Shown piece by piece: positions 51,088-63,142 of a DNA stretch of 64,000 nt. Position numbers and translations under genes: made by a program. Position 1 is the stretch's first letter, and the number at the start of each line of letters is the position of its first letter. Source of the DNA: Knoxdaviesia capensis (taxonomy: Eukaryota; Ascomycota; Sordariomycetes; Microascales; Gondwanamycetaceae). The DNA lies in assembly GCA_001510575.1 (NCBI GenBank), contig LNGK01000002.1, positions 3,522,144 through 3,586,143 on the forward strand, read 5' to 3'. The notes under the pieces were generated by a model that was not told where the DNA came from, did not search any database, and worked only from the letters and a program-made list of their open reading frames with translations.

Positions 51088-54000
51088 ATGCTCTTCCGGA
51101 CTTCACACCGGACTGCGGTCCACCGGACAGCCGCGTCGTTACGGGCGTCGGTCGGCCTTCCGCGACGATCCATCACTCACCTGTACACGCTCGGCCGTGG
51201 TCCCGGCCAAAGCGCCCTTGAATCCCGCCACGATGCCTCGACAAGCTCGCCGATAAGCTCCAATTCGACACCTCCATCATCACGGTCGCTAGCCACAGCT
51301 GTTAGCGACTTTCCCTTTCACAACTCGGCTCCCCCTTACGGTGATATGCGATTCTCGTCACCCAACTTGATACGGCCGTCCTTCTACGAGCTCCAACCCT
51401 TCGACCCGAGCGCGCCGCTCATCCTTCAGGAACCTGCGCCACCAGTCCCCCGCGTCGGTCTCCGGTCCAATGGCCTTCCCGGCGATGTCGACGAGCTCTA
51501 TGCTGTGTTCGAAGCCTGTCTCCAGGTCCGCAAATTGACCCGGGCTTCGTTGGTCCTTAAGCGACTGGGCATGATTGACGGCGTTCCGGGTGAAGAACTC
51601 ATTTCCCTTCACAACCAATACTTGAAGACTTCGCTCGATCAGATGCGCCTGGTACCCAACAAGAAGCAGGCAGAATTGCTCCACAAGTGGTACGAGCTGC
51701 ACATTCGCAGTGCTGACCTGCCCCAAACGGCCGAGACCGTGGCTTGCATGCTGAAGGCCTCTCTCCTTTCTGAGGGCGGCTCACGGCTGGAGCGTTTGGT
51801 CACGCGATATATGGGCATGGCTCCTGGAGAGGCAGGTCTTAAGGTCCTTTCCATGGATGACATTCTTTCAGACCAAGATCTAGCCGTGATTACCGAGATC
51901 TGCCCCCGATACAACTTCACCCCCGATCCTGCTGCCACCATGCCTTCTCTTCCCGAAGATCCCGAACTCGAGGAGGTGTTGAAAACTCCGGCTTTTGCTG
52001 AAGCTGCCGCCGCCGCCGAATCCGAAATTGCTGCTGCCTCTTCTGGTGCTGTTTATCCAGATGTCCTGCCAACGCCCCAGAAGGGATTCGGTCTCAAGGG
52101 CCTCAAGCGCACCCTCACCCTCTTTGATGAAATCCCCCAGAACTGCGATATCTCCCAACTTCCCCCGAAGGAGCGGTCCGAGATCCAGAGCCGCTTGGAG
52201 CGTGACTCGATCGATGCCGCTGTTGAGCGGTGGAGGGAAGAGAACGAGCAGCTTCTCCGGATGGGGCTGAACAGTGCTCTCTCACACTCGACGCTGAACT
52301 CGAAGCTCTACGACTGGCAGTGTGGTCTCGAGGCCAAGATCCGAGAGAGCATGTCGCTCATCGAAGCCTCGGAGACGAAGTCATCAAAGTCCATCGAGGA
52401 TATCGACCGGTGCTTGTACGGTCCCATCATGCAACAGTCGACTCCGACCAGATTGGCTGCCGTAACCATTCTCAGCACGCTCAGCTCTATCACCATTACC
52501 GGCGTTGACCGTGGCGCAACCCTGTCTTCCGTCATCACGAATATTTCTCGGCTTGTTGAGGAAGATATCCGAGCCCAAGCTGCTGCGGAGGCCAAGAAGC
52601 AACGCAAGAACCAGCGGAAGACTCAACGCGCTGTTCACGTCGTCGAGATCGCTGATGGGTCTGTGACTCCCGAACTCAACAAGACCACTAGCCTTTCTAA
52701 TGCCTCCGCCGAAGCCGCCGATACCGAGTCTCATCCCCGTCTCATCGAAGCTAGTACTCATGTCCCGAAAGCCTGGCCTATTGGCATCCGAACAAAGCTG
52801 GGAGCTTTCCTTCTCTCCTGTCTCATCGATGTTGCGAATATCAAGGTTGTCAAGGAACATCCCGAAACGAAACAGCCGATCAGCCAGAACCAACCTGCAC
52901 TGTCCCATACTTCTCAGCTTCGCCGAGGCAAGAAGGTTGGAATGGTTCTTCTCAACCAGGAACTCATCAAAATTCTCACTAAGGAGCCGCGCGGGGATTT
53001 CCTCGCCAAACATCTTCCGATGGTTGTCGAGCCGCAGCCGTGGACCAAGTTTGACAAGGGCGGGTTTCTGGAGTACAACGTGAACCTAGTCCGAGTCAAG
53101 GCGACTGACCGCGACCAGCGCATCTACACCGAGGCAGCTATTGAACGTGGCGACATGGACCAAGTGTTGAAAGGCCTGGACGTTCTCGGCAGCACTCCTT
53201 GGCGGATCAACACCCCCGTTCTCGACGTCATGCTGGAGGCATGGAACACAGGCGAGGCTATTGCCGATATTCCCCCGCTCCACCCTGATATCCCCATTCC
53301 TGAGGAGCCCGCGGCATCTGATGATCCCATGGTGCGCCGGGCCTGGGCCCGCGCTGTCAAGGCTGTGGAGAACGAGAAGTCGGGACTGCACTCTGTGCGC
53401 TGCTTCACCAACTTCCAGTTAGAAATTGCCCGTGCCTACCGCAACCAAACCTTCTATTTCCCCCACAATGTCGATTTCCGTGGTCGTGCCTACCCCTTGC
53501 CGACTTACCTGAACCACATGGGTGCCGATCATGTTCGTGGTCTGCTCCGGTTTGCCGAGGGCCGCGAACTGGGTGAACGCGGCTTGCAGTGGCTCAAGGT
53601 CCATCTTTCCAACGTGTTCGGGTTCGATAAAGCCAGTCTCACGGAACGTGAAGCCTTTGCCATGGACAACCTACGGAACATTTTCGACTCAGCCGAGAAG
53701 CCGCTTACTGGGGAGCGCTGGTGGCTGAAGGCTGAGGACCCGTGGCAGTGCCTGGCGGTGTGCTACGAGCTGAAGGCTGCCCTGGAGAGCCCCGAGCCGG
53801 CCAAGTATGTCTCTCATCTTCCGGTTCACCAGGACGGTACCTGCAATGGTCTGCAGCACTATGCTGCTCTTGGAGGAGATACGTGGGGAGCCCGGCAGGT
53901 CAATCTCGAGCCTGGTGAGCGGCCGGCCGATGTGTACTCGGCTGTTGCCGATCTTGTCAAGAAGGACATCTCCACCGACTCTGCTGCCGGACATCCGTTT

Positions 54001-55411
54001 GCGAAGATCCTCGATGACAAGATCACGCGCAAGGTTGTCAAGCAGACGGTCATGACCAATGTGTATGGCGTTACGTTTGCTGGAGCCAAGAAGCAGGTGT
54101 GCAAGCAGCTGGATGCGGCCTATCCCAAACTCCGCGATGAGTGTGGGGTCGAGCCGATTCTGCTCTCGTCATACATTGCCACACTGATTTTCAAGGCTAT
54201 GTCAACCATGTTCCGTGGAGCCCACGACATTCAAACCTGGCTTGGAGAAGTTGGTGGTCGCGTCTGCACGGCATTGACTCCCGAGCAGCTGAGTCGTATT
54301 TCGTCGGATCCAGCTCTCCTTGCTGACACGCGGAAGGGCAAGAAGAAGAGCGCAGGGCATACCTCGACTGATGACCTCATGGCCCAGCTCCGATCAACGG
54401 TGGTGTGGACCACGCCTCTCCGGATGCCGGTGGCCCAGCCGTACCGGAAGAGTGGCACACGGATGATCCCTACCTGCCTTCAGGATCTCGTCATCGCGAT
54501 TCCCGAGCGGTCTGACCCGGTCGACCGCCGGAAGCAGCTGCAGGCGTTCCCGCCCAACTTCATCCACTCGCTTGACGCCAGCCACATGCTGCTGTCGGCG
54601 CTGCGGTGCAACGAACGCGGGCTGGCGTTTGCGGCCGTTCACGACTCGTTCTGGACACACGCGGCGGACGTCGATGTTATGAACGACGCGCTGCGCGACT
54701 CATTTGTGCGCATCCACTCGGAGGACGTGATTGGACGTTTGGCAGCGGAGTTCTCCGCCCGCTACAAGGACTCGGTGTATCTGGCCAAGATCGACCAGAG
54801 CAGCGCGGTGGCCAAGCGCATCTCGGCGCTCCGCAAATCGAGCCGCACGTCGCTCAAGGAGGAGCTGCTAGTCGAGGTCGAGCGCCTTCGGCTACTCAAG
54901 TCGGAGGACCCGGCCGATGTTGAGCGGGCCAAGGCCATGGTCACGCCGGCGACCATCTTTGCTGAGATGGAGGGTGACAAGGCGCTGGTGGCCCCCGAGG
55001 AGCCTCTTGACGACGACGAGATGATGGCGGCACCTGGAATGGAGGACGCGGCCTCGGTCGAGGATGACTTGCTAGCCGAGTCGGCGCTGGATGGTGAAGA
55101 TGCGCTGCTGGAGGTGGCGGACTCTGATACCGGTGCCACCGCCAGCAGCACGGACAAGCTTGTGACAGTGTTGGGTGCGTCCAAGTTTGAGCAGAAGATG
55201 CTCGCCACGGGGCAACCGAAGAAGTCGTCAACCAAGAATACGTCACAGATTTGGTTGCCTCTGACTTTCCCCGAGGTTCCGAAGAAGGTTTGTTCTCCTC
55301 TCCCATATTTCTTTTTTGATCGTTTGGTTCTTTATCGATTCTAACAGTGTTACTTTGCAGGGCGACTTTGATGTCAACAAGCTGATGGAGAGCAAGTACT
55401 TCTTCTCGTAA
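51088..55411 (+). CDS. RPO41: Mitochondrial DNA-directed RNA polymerase
   Basis: Two exons, 51088-55287 and 55361-55411, with a 73-bp phase-0 intron (donor GTTTGT, acceptor GCAG); 1416 residues. Exon 2 encodes only GDFDVNKLMESKYFFS, the conserved C-terminal end of T7-like polymerases that closes the active site. Start at ATG 51088 gives a presequence (MLFRTSHRTAVHRTAASLRA). The N-terminal extension (to about 700) holds the pentatricopeptide-like domain. The polymerase domain contains FYFPHNVDFRGRAYP, catalytic D916 in HQDGTCNGLQHYAALGGD, the O-helix RKVVKQTVMTNVYGVTF, and catalytic D1186 in AVHDSFWTHA, preceded by NFIHSLDASHM. It transcribes mtDNA in the matrix. A variable acidic insertion of about 140 residues separates the HDSF motif region from the C terminus. 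The divergent neighbour ATP25 acts on mitochondrial mRNA. Confidence 0.95.
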
Positions 55412-56125
55412 CCGCTTCGCCAGTACCTCATCCACCACCGACTGTCACTTTCTCTCTTTTCTTTCTTTTTCTGTCTATCTATTCTTTCTTTCGGTTCCCT
55501 TCCCCCATGGGTTGGGCCTGTCTTCATACCATATGTGGATGTACAAAGTATGTGTCTATCATTTCTGGGGGTTGAACATTCAAAACGGGGGTGCGCGGCG
55601 TTTGAGATTTTTGTTTTTTTTTTGTCCTTTTGTTTTGCTTTTTCTGGTGGTTTGGGTGTTAGAAATGGTGTGTCTCAAAGTCCACGTCGGCACTTTGGAG
55701 AGAAAGCAAAAGCCAGATCATCGAAGGCGGAAGCATCCAGAGAAGATTTTCTTCTCAGGGAACGTGTATCACCATCATTTATCTTTTGGGAGGAAACCAG
55801 GTGCTCCCTTTTCTTCTTACATCATGTACCACTACTACTACAAGTTCTCGAAAATCCTCGACGAAAGGGGAGAGAAGAAGCCGAGGACATCGTATATTTC
55901 TCGTGGGATTTTTTTTTGGCGAAAGTTGGGCGGCATATGTACATTATATATAGAAATACAAGCACCATTGTATAGTATTTTTGGACGAGTCGAACTATTT
56001 GTGTGGCAGTCACTGAATATGAAGTATGGCGTACAAAAGTGCCCGGTTTTGTACATTCATGTTCCCGATATATTCATCTATCGCAGACACAGCTCAAAGC
56101 TTCAAGTCTATCTAAACAAAAGATT
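55412..56125. other. Convergent intergenic region
   Basis: 714 bases between the ends of RPO41 (plus) and ARC1 (minus). TC-rich at 55440-55510, poly-T at 55612-55624; no gene seen. Confidence 0.6.
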
Positions 56126-57373
56126 TTACCGCACCTGAGCGTCCTGGAGAGTCTTGACAGTGCACACACCACCAGCCTCAGTAACAAGCTTTCCAACACC
56201 AGTCTTGCCCAGCTCGGTGACAACACCGGCATCAAAAGCAACCTCCAGAGCAGCGGTGGTAGTGAATCCGGGCTGGAACATCTCCCAGACCTTCTTCTTG
56301 GGGTTGAGCACGCCCTCCGGGTTGCCCTTCCAGCCCTCGAAAAAGACACGGTCACCAGCCTTGGAATCAGCGGGCGGCGAGACGAGCTCAACAGGACCCT
56401 TGTGGTCATCCACCTCGCCCTCTTTAAGGCGTGGGGATGCGGCGAGCACCATGGCGCACGACTTAATGCCGCGCATCTTGACGGGCTTGAGGTTACACAC
56501 GACAATGACTTTGCGGCCCTGCATCTCCTCGAGCGGGACCAGGCCGTTGAGGCCACTGCAGACGGTGCGGCACACCTGGCCCTCAAACTCGGTGGTATCC
56601 TCAGTACCGGCAGCATCACCCATGGCAATGGTTGAGACGTACAGAGAGTCGGCTTCGGGGTGCTTGATGGCCTTGAGGATATGGCCGACGCGGAGGTCTA
56701 TCAGGCAAGGCGACAGCGGGGCCGGAGCTGCGGGCGGAGGCTTGGCGGCCTTGGGGGCCTTCTCCTTCTTCTCGCGCTTGGGCTTGGCATCACCGGCCGG
56801 GGCAGCCGCAGCAGCGGCACCTTCAGCGGGGGCATCAGGAGCCTTCTTCTCCTTAGGACGGGTGGGAAGAGCCTCGGCCTCGGCCTTGGCAGCAGCCGGA
56901 GCGGCGGCGGCGGTGGCAGCACCACCAGTACCACCAGCAGCGGCAGCGGCAGCAGCGGCAGCCTTCTCCTTCTTCAGCTTCTCCTTCTCGGCCTTGGCAT
57001 CAACGGGCGGCTTGACATAGCGCACGTCGTCGACATCGACCGAGATCTTGTCCTTGACATCCAAGCCGAACAGCGGCGAGTTCTGCACAAAGTCGAGCAG
57101 ACGGACAATGTGCGGGCGGCCGGCCTCGCCAGTGCGCTCATCGGGAGACCAGGCGGCAACCACAGGGGCCAGGGTCTGGTAGATGGCGACGTCAGCAGAG
57201 CTGGGCTTGGCACCGAGCAGGGTGGTGCGACTGGCCAGGTGGGTGTTGAGGGCGTCCAGGATGCCGGCAGCAGCGTCGCCGGCGCCGGCCTTGAGGCGGT
57301 CCGACGTGGTAAGCCACTGCTGGATCTCGGTCTCCTCGGCCGGAGTGTACGTCTGGGCGGAAATGGCGGCCAT
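56126..57373 (-). CDS. ARC1: tRNA-aminoacylation cofactor with EMAPII-type tRNA-binding domain
   Basis: Single exon, 415 residues from the first in-frame ATG at 57373 (MAAISAQTYTPAEE). Residues 1-120 resemble the GST-C-like interaction domain of yeast Arc1 (LDALNTHLASRTTLLGAKPSSADVAIYQTLAPV). Next comes a Lys/Ala-rich charged linker (about 130-245) that binds tRNA nonspecifically, then the EMAPII/Trbp111-type OB fold (about 250-415): LIDLRVGHILKAIKHPEADSLYVSTI, VCSGLNGLVPLEEMQGRKVIVVCNLKPVKMRGIKSCAMVLAAS. In yeast Arc1 joins methionyl- and glutamyl-tRNA synthetases in the cytosol, delivers tRNA and controls their location. The frame stays open for 87 codons upstream without ATG and encodes an Arg-rich sequence resembling a mitochondrial presequence. 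Human AIMP1 is the related protein. Confidence 0.9.
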   Translation of the reverse strand: MAAISAQTYTPAEETEIQQWLTTSDRLKAGAGDAAAGILDALNTHLASRTTLLGAKPSSADVAIYQTLAPVVAAWSPDERTGEAGRPHIVRLLDFVQNSPLFGLDVKDKISVDVDDVRYVKPPVDAKAEKEKLKKEKAAAAAAAAAGGTGGAATAAAAPAAAKAEAEALPTRPKEKKAPDAPAEGAAAAAAPAGDAKPKREKKEKAPKAAKPPPAAPAPLSPCLIDLRVGHILKAIKHPEADSLYVSTIAMGDAAGTEDTTEFEGQVCRTVCSGLNGLVPLEEMQGRKVIVVCNLKPVKMRGIKSCAMVLAASPRLKEGEVDDHKGPVELVSPPADSKAGDRVFFEGWKGNPEGVLNPKKKVWEMFQPGFTTTAALEVAFDAGVVTELGKTGVGKLVTEAGGVCTVKTLQDAQVR

Positions 57374-58200
57374 GGTTGCGGTTGCGGCTGATGCGGCGGT
57401 GCTGGAGGGCCGGGGAAGATGGCGGGCGGGAGAGAGGGCCCGGAGGTTGTGCCGGATGGCGGCACGGAGGGGCAACAGTTTGAAGGTGGGGGAAGACAGG
57501 GTCTTGAAGAGGCCCAGTGGAAAGAGAATTAAGTGAAGAGCAGATAGAAGGAAATGCAATGTGAAAAGATCAGAGTTTGCTTTATAATGGAGGGGAAAGG
57601 ATCTTAGAAAAATCAGATGATAGAAAACAAACAACCAAGCTCAGATCTTTTCATCAATGGAATGGCAGTTCAGACCCGTTTTGGAGGGGCCAAAATTTTG
57701 TGACTCGAAGGGGCAGTAGAGGGTCCAAGAGCGGTGAAAACTGGCAGAATACATCTCTTGAGACCTTCACGTGACTGCGCGACTGCTATCTCGTGTGTGA
57801 TTAGCGCGTTGGTCGCGACTCCCTTGCTGGCGTTTTCCCACTTTTTTGTCCTCAATCCAAATCCACCAGGCATCCATCCAATTGGTAAAGTGGTTATCAC
57901 AACTAGTTTCCTTTATCTCACTTCACATAGATATTCTTCCTCTTTTTCTACTTAATATTCTGTCTTTAACTTCTATTTCCTCTCTATCTTCCATCTTCAA
58001 TTATATTCCATGATCTTTAGTCTTTGGTCTTTGATATTTGGTGTCAACCTTTTCCTTTACCCGTTTGTGGTGTATGTAACCTGGGATTTCCCGTTTGCAC
58101 CCTAACTCTCTGAAGAACATCTCTCACATCTATAATCTCCCTATTTTTTTGAGAATGCACAATCCATAATTCAGTGCTTCTCTTAAAAAAACAAACCAGA
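57374..58200. promoter_or_regulatory. Divergent promoter of ARC1 and the LSH/IRC5 gene
   Basis: 827 bases between the start codons. The first 260 bases on the ARC1 side are open in the ARC1 frame. On the other side a short upstream reading frame of four codons (58155-58169, ATG to TAA) precedes the main start by 31 bases. Confidence 0.5.
58155..58169 (+). promoter_or_regulatory. Short upstream reading frame of the LSH/IRC5 gene
   Basis: ATG-CAC-AAT-CCA-TAA lies 31 bases before the main start codon, with A at position -3. If the transcript begins upstream of 58155 it would be met first by scanning ribosomes and could lower translation of the helicase. Confidence 0.45.
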
Positions 58201-61200
58201 ATGGCTTCTTCATTCTCATCGTCCTCTTCTTCCATGCAATCCTCTGCTACAAGTCTGAGAAGTTCTATCTCTCAATTGACCAGTGCAGCAACATCCCCAT
58301 CTCCTGAGTCGGCTTCGACTTCTAAACCCACTGAGAACTTGGAGACTGCCGAAGTAGAGCCAAGCGAGATGGAAACCGAGCCCACGCATGACAATGAAAC
58401 AGAGACCGGTCGACGAGCTCTCGGCCGCCAACAGAATGCCCGGACCTCCGCCAAGCAGCCTCGAACTCGCCGGCCCGGGCCCCCTAAGACGGACAAGGAC
58501 CAAAAAGCTCGAGAGTTGAACCAGCTGCTGATGCAGCTTCAGGCATATGGAGGTCATCTGCGGAGCCGCACACAGGCGCTCGGCCGGCTCGGCTCCGACG
58601 CCAACGGCGAGTCGCTGGGCCAGCACGACAACCTCAAGCTTGCTGAGCAGCCCAAGTCGATGGTTGGCGGCAAAATGCACGACTACCAACTGGAGGGTCT
58701 GACCTGGATGTACGAGATCTGCGAACAAGGAATCAGCGGTATTCTGGCTGACGAGATGGGTCTCGGCAAAACTGTGCAGACCATCTCGCTTATTGCGCGT
58801 CTGCGGGACAAGGACACGTTCTATGGCCCGCATCTTGTTGTGGCTCCTTTGAGCACACTGTCGAATTGGATGGACGAGTTTGCAAAGTGGGCGCCGTCGA
58901 TCCCTGCCGTCATGTACCACGGCTCTCCTGATGTGCGGCAACGAATTTGGAACGATGACATTGCGGCCCACTACAAGGGATTTGCTACTGATCGCTTTCC
59001 CGTGGTGTGCACCTCGTATGAGGTTGTCTTGCGTGAACGAGCCAACCTGGACAAGATCAAATGGCAGTTCATCATTGTGGTATGTATCCATTCTTTTGTT
59101 CTATTTTGGGGTAGCCAAATCCTGCCAGCACCATGCTAACTATTGTGGCTATCAAATCGCGTAGGACGAGGGACATCGGATCAAGAATTTTGAATCTCGG
59201 TTGTTCCAGGAGCTGAAGAGTTTCTCTTCCACTACTCGGATTCTCATCACCGGAACGCCGTTGCAGAACAGTCTGAAAGAACTTTGGAGTCTTCTCCATT
59301 TCCTGCTTCCGGACACCTTCCAGAACTGGGAGGGTTTCGAGCGTTGGTTTGACTTCAGCGATCTCCAGGACGAGGAAGGTACTCGACAGTTTATCTCTGA
59401 TTCCAGCAAGCGAGATGTTGTGAGCAAAATCCATCAGATTCTCCAGCCACTGCTTTTGCGTCGTGTGAAGGCCGATGTGGCGTCTTACCTCCCCAAAAAG
59501 CGAGAGTACATCCTGTACGCCCCGATGACCAAAGAGCAGACCGATCTGTATCTGGCTATCTCCGACAAGAAAACTGATACACGCGAGTATCTCCATTCGC
59601 GCATTGCTGAGAGATTGAGCGCTGAAACCCGTGCTGCAAAGCCCGCCGGCCCTGCTGCCAAGTCCAAGGGAAAGACCTCACAGACTGAGGACAAATCTCC
59701 GTTCTTCCCGGCAAAGGCCACCACTTCATCACCTTCAGTTCGGCTTAAGTCTGAACAAAGCCTTCCAGTTCGCACCTCTCCACGGAAGCCTACTGCTGCT
59801 GCCCCCGAACAAGGCGCTAAAAACGCGTTTGCTATGATGATGATGTCCAAGGGTTCAAAGCCCCAGCCAACGAAAACCCCAAAGAGAAGTTCCCGGGTTG
59901 CAAACTCTCCTGTCCCAACACCGGTGGCCACCAAAGATGAGGATAGTTCTGACGATGAGCCACTCTCCAAAGGAGCACCAATGCGGGGCCGGATGAAGCG
60001 GAAGATCGGTGATGGAATGGAGACGCCTGACGGAAAGACGAGCAAGAGTTTGAAATCAAGCCGGGCGTCGACGCCGTCGGTCAGCGGCCGGTCGACTCGG
60101 TCACGCTCCAAGGCCACCAACGTGGATTCTCCTGCGGACGCCAAGCCCTCTTCCAAAACTGTAACGCCTTCCAATCGAGCGTCTGCGAAAAAGACCGCAG
60201 GCACCAGTGCCAAGAACACGCGAGGCAACAAGAAAAGCGACAAAGAACTTGAGGAGGAGTCGGATTATCTGTCTGATTCTGATCTTAGCGATGACGAATT
60301 CGAGGCACGACTCGTTGCGGAGATTGAGGAGAGAGAGTTTGAGGAGCAGAACAAGATCAAGAATCAACCAAAGCAAGGGGGAGAAGACGATGATCACCTG
60401 GTTGTTGCCAGTAAGTTGCACCTTTTTCATACCCCTCTTTCAATGTATATTCTCTAACGGATCGTCCCCTTTTCTCCAGAAAAATTCCTTTCCCAGAAGA
60501 AGCTTGGAAACACGATTATGCAGCTGCGCCTGGTGTGCAACAGCCCTCACAATTTCTATAATCCGTTCACGTGGACAGATCGTGCTGTGGATGAGACGCT
60601 GGTGACCGAGTCCGGCAAGATGCTTCTGCTCGACCGGCTCCTTCCGGAGCTGTTCCGGTGGGACCACAAAGTGCTCATCTTCTCGCAGTTCACCACGCAG
60701 CTGGACATTCTCAACCAGTACTGCCAGTTGCGGCGGTGGAAGTGCTGTCGGTTGGACGGGTCGGTGTCTCAGGAGAGTCGGCGCGATATGATTGCCGATT
60801 TCAACAAGGATGCTGAGTTGCGGATCTTTTTGTTGTCGACGCGTGCGGGTGGTCAGGGCATCAACTTGACTGCAGCAGACACGGTTATCTTATTTGACAG
60901 GTGAGCACTTCGCTTTCCCCTGTTGCCGGATTGTCTATCTTTCTTTCCCTCTGTCCATTACAACTTACTGATTGTCCATTTCTTTTGGGGGTATGTAGCG
61001 ACTGGAATCCTCAGCAAGATCTTCAAGCCCAGGACCGATGCCACCGCATCGGCCAAACTCGGCCAGTCGTCGTGTATCGACTGGCCACCAAGGGCACAGT
61101 CGAAGAGCAGCTTCTCCTAAGTGCCAATGCGAAGCGCCGACTCGAGAAGCTGGTGATCAAGAAGGGGTCGCTGGCATCTCAGAGCCAAAACCGGCTGAAC

Positions 61201-61530
61201 ATCCGAGCGGCCGAGGCTGCAGCTGCCGCTGATGGTGACGCAAAGGGTCAAGACCAGGCGGGTACCACGGCCGCAAACTCTCCAGGTGGCAACACCACCA
61301 CCGTCACGGACGATGATCCGCTGCAAGCGCTGCTTCTGAAGGACGGCAAGGTGTACGAGTATGCGGGTGGTGAGGAGGTGCTCAGCCGGTCGGACCTGCG
61401 AGTGCTCTGTGATCGTAGCGACGCGGCGTACGAAACAGCGGCGGGAGGGCTGGGAAATGCCGAGGGGTACAGAGTTATCGAGACGGGATCGGCGGGTATC
61501 ACGGTTACTGGAGGCGGTTTGGATGGATAA
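58201..61530 (+). CDS. IRC5: SNF2-family chromatin remodeller, LSH/HELLS-IRC5 type
   Basis: Four exons: 58201-59079, 59165-60410, 60480-60900 and 60999-61530; introns of 85, 69 and 98 bp; 1025 residues. The Ser-rich N terminus is disordered. The SNF2 core follows: MHDYQLEGLTWMYEICEQGISG, motif I DEMGLGKT with K190, DEGH at 294-297 (first codons of exon 2), ITGTPLQNSLKELWSLLHF, and the C-terminal lobe LIFSQFTTQLDIL, RLDGSVSQESRR, LSTRAGGQGINL, SDWNPQQDLQAQDRCHRIGQTR. DEGHRIKN and gene layout place it with Lsh/HELLS, DDM1, yeast Irc5 and Neurospora MUS-30. These ATPases remodel nucleosomes; roles include DNA methylation in plants and animals and cohesin loading or genome stability in fungi. A charged Ser/Lys-rich insertion of about 250 residues (roughly 450-700) separates the two lobes. 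Confidence 0.9.
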
Positions 61531-61764
61531 ACCTGGGGAAAGGCTACTGAGGGGGGCTGTGGTCATTTTCCTTCTTCTTCGTCTTTTCATCTGTGCGTAT
61601 GTACTTTCGCCATGGAGTAATGCTTTTGGGGGCTTTGGGGCGTGTTTTGGGGTGATATAGGCGAATGCAATGAGTGCGTGTTGGCGATTTCGATATCCCG
61701 CGTAACGCCGAAATGATACTGAGCTGCAACTACTCTTTTCCGCCGTGCTGGAGGGAAAGTTGAC

Positions 61765-61778
61765 AACCCTAACCCTAA
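61765..61778. repeat. Interstitial telomere-like tandem (AACCCTAACCCTAA)
   Basis: Two and a third units of the CCCTAA telomere repeat, about 235 bases past the stop codon of the LSH/IRC5 gene. It may be a telobox for an unseen gene to the right or a scar of repair. Confidence 0.6.
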
Positions 61779-63100
61779 GCACCCGAGGTCTCACGCGTGC
61801 AAAGTAACGTTTCCCTCAAAACATTACACTCTCCTCCCCTCGAACGTGTGCGCGTGTGACGGAAACATATCCTCACTTTTGTTCCAGCGGGCAGCAGGGG
61901 AACACAGAACAAGTAGGCTAACCGGTCTTCGGGAAATCCGGTGTCCAACTTTCGTCCGTCGAAACAAATAAACGCATCGATTCACATCATTTCGTAAGGA
62001 CTTCGGCCTCGATTGGGAGGCAGCCACACACACTTGCACCAGGCCAAAAGGGGAAGAGAAAGACGACGCGACAGGACCAATGGAGCAAAGACGGACATGC
62101 CCCCTGACATCAGAGGCAGCGAGCGAGTGTGAGTGGTACAGAACAAAAGAGACCAAGAAGTGACTGGCGAGAAAATGTGAAACGTGTGGCACAGGCCAAT
62201 GAGCGGCGGCGGGAACGGGATACACAAAAGAGTGGGAAAGAAAGCTAGACTTAGCGCTTGCTTGGGAGACGGCCTCTCTTTCATGTTGGGTTTGTGTGTA
62301 AATGGCGACAGAAGAGGAGAAAAAAACCATAAACACCAACAAACAGCCAGAAAAGGGCCCATGTTCGGAAAGACAGCGGGACCCCCTTAAATCTTACTGG
62401 TCGTGTCAAGATATGGGCGGCAGAACGCAGGAACAGAGACAAAAGTGCTGCGGGTTGTATGCAGTTAGTAGACTAGTGTAGACTGTGACTGTCAGGTGCC
62501 AATAATATCGTGCGCGGTGGTGGTACTCAGTGTTCACACCAACAGTCGACTCGTGGGTGGAATGTGCCTGTCTGTACGGGCATTCGACTTACCGCCGGTT
62601 GACCTTCATTTATCTGCATCCATATATGTACAAGCACAGACTCATATCGAACCCCGCGCACCTTCATATTCACACACAACATCACAACATCCGCCCGTTT
62701 CCCCCCCCGAGGTCGCGTCTCCTCCTCCAGATTGACGCGGGAGCGGGAAATCAATCTGGGTGCGGCGTGCCGGGGCTATATGGGCATGTGCAATTGTCGC
62801 CGTCGCTGCGGGCAAGTTCGCTGGGCATGATCTTTGGTGCTGGCCAAAGGAAATGACATGAACGATACGGGTTTACGGCGAGGGAGCAGCCCGGGCCTTA
62901 TCCCCCGCTTCTGGTCGAACGAAAGCCCTGCTCTCTCGTATTTTTCTGTCTCCTGACGAATGACTTTTGCCGCGTACGAGCTCACATAAGGTTGAGTGTG
63001 GCTGTGGGAGCGATTGAACGAACGAGCGAACGGACGAACATGGACAAGGTTCATGGGCGTGGGAGGGGATATATTTCGTGCAAAGGAGAATTTGCGGTTC

Positions 63101-63142
63101 TACTGTATACTACTGTACAGTACATGCTGTACTGTACATACT
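63101..63142. repeat. Cluster of GTAC palindromes
   Basis: TACTGTATACTACTGTACAG and the following TACATGCTGTACTGTACA contain several overlapping palindromes with the GTAC core, closely resembling the clusters at 19183-19226 and 21305-21324. Confidence 0.6.

Noticed and set aside
54762..55235. 157-codon Ser-rich minus-strand frame
   Set aside because: Antisense to the acidic insertion of RPO41; low complexity only.
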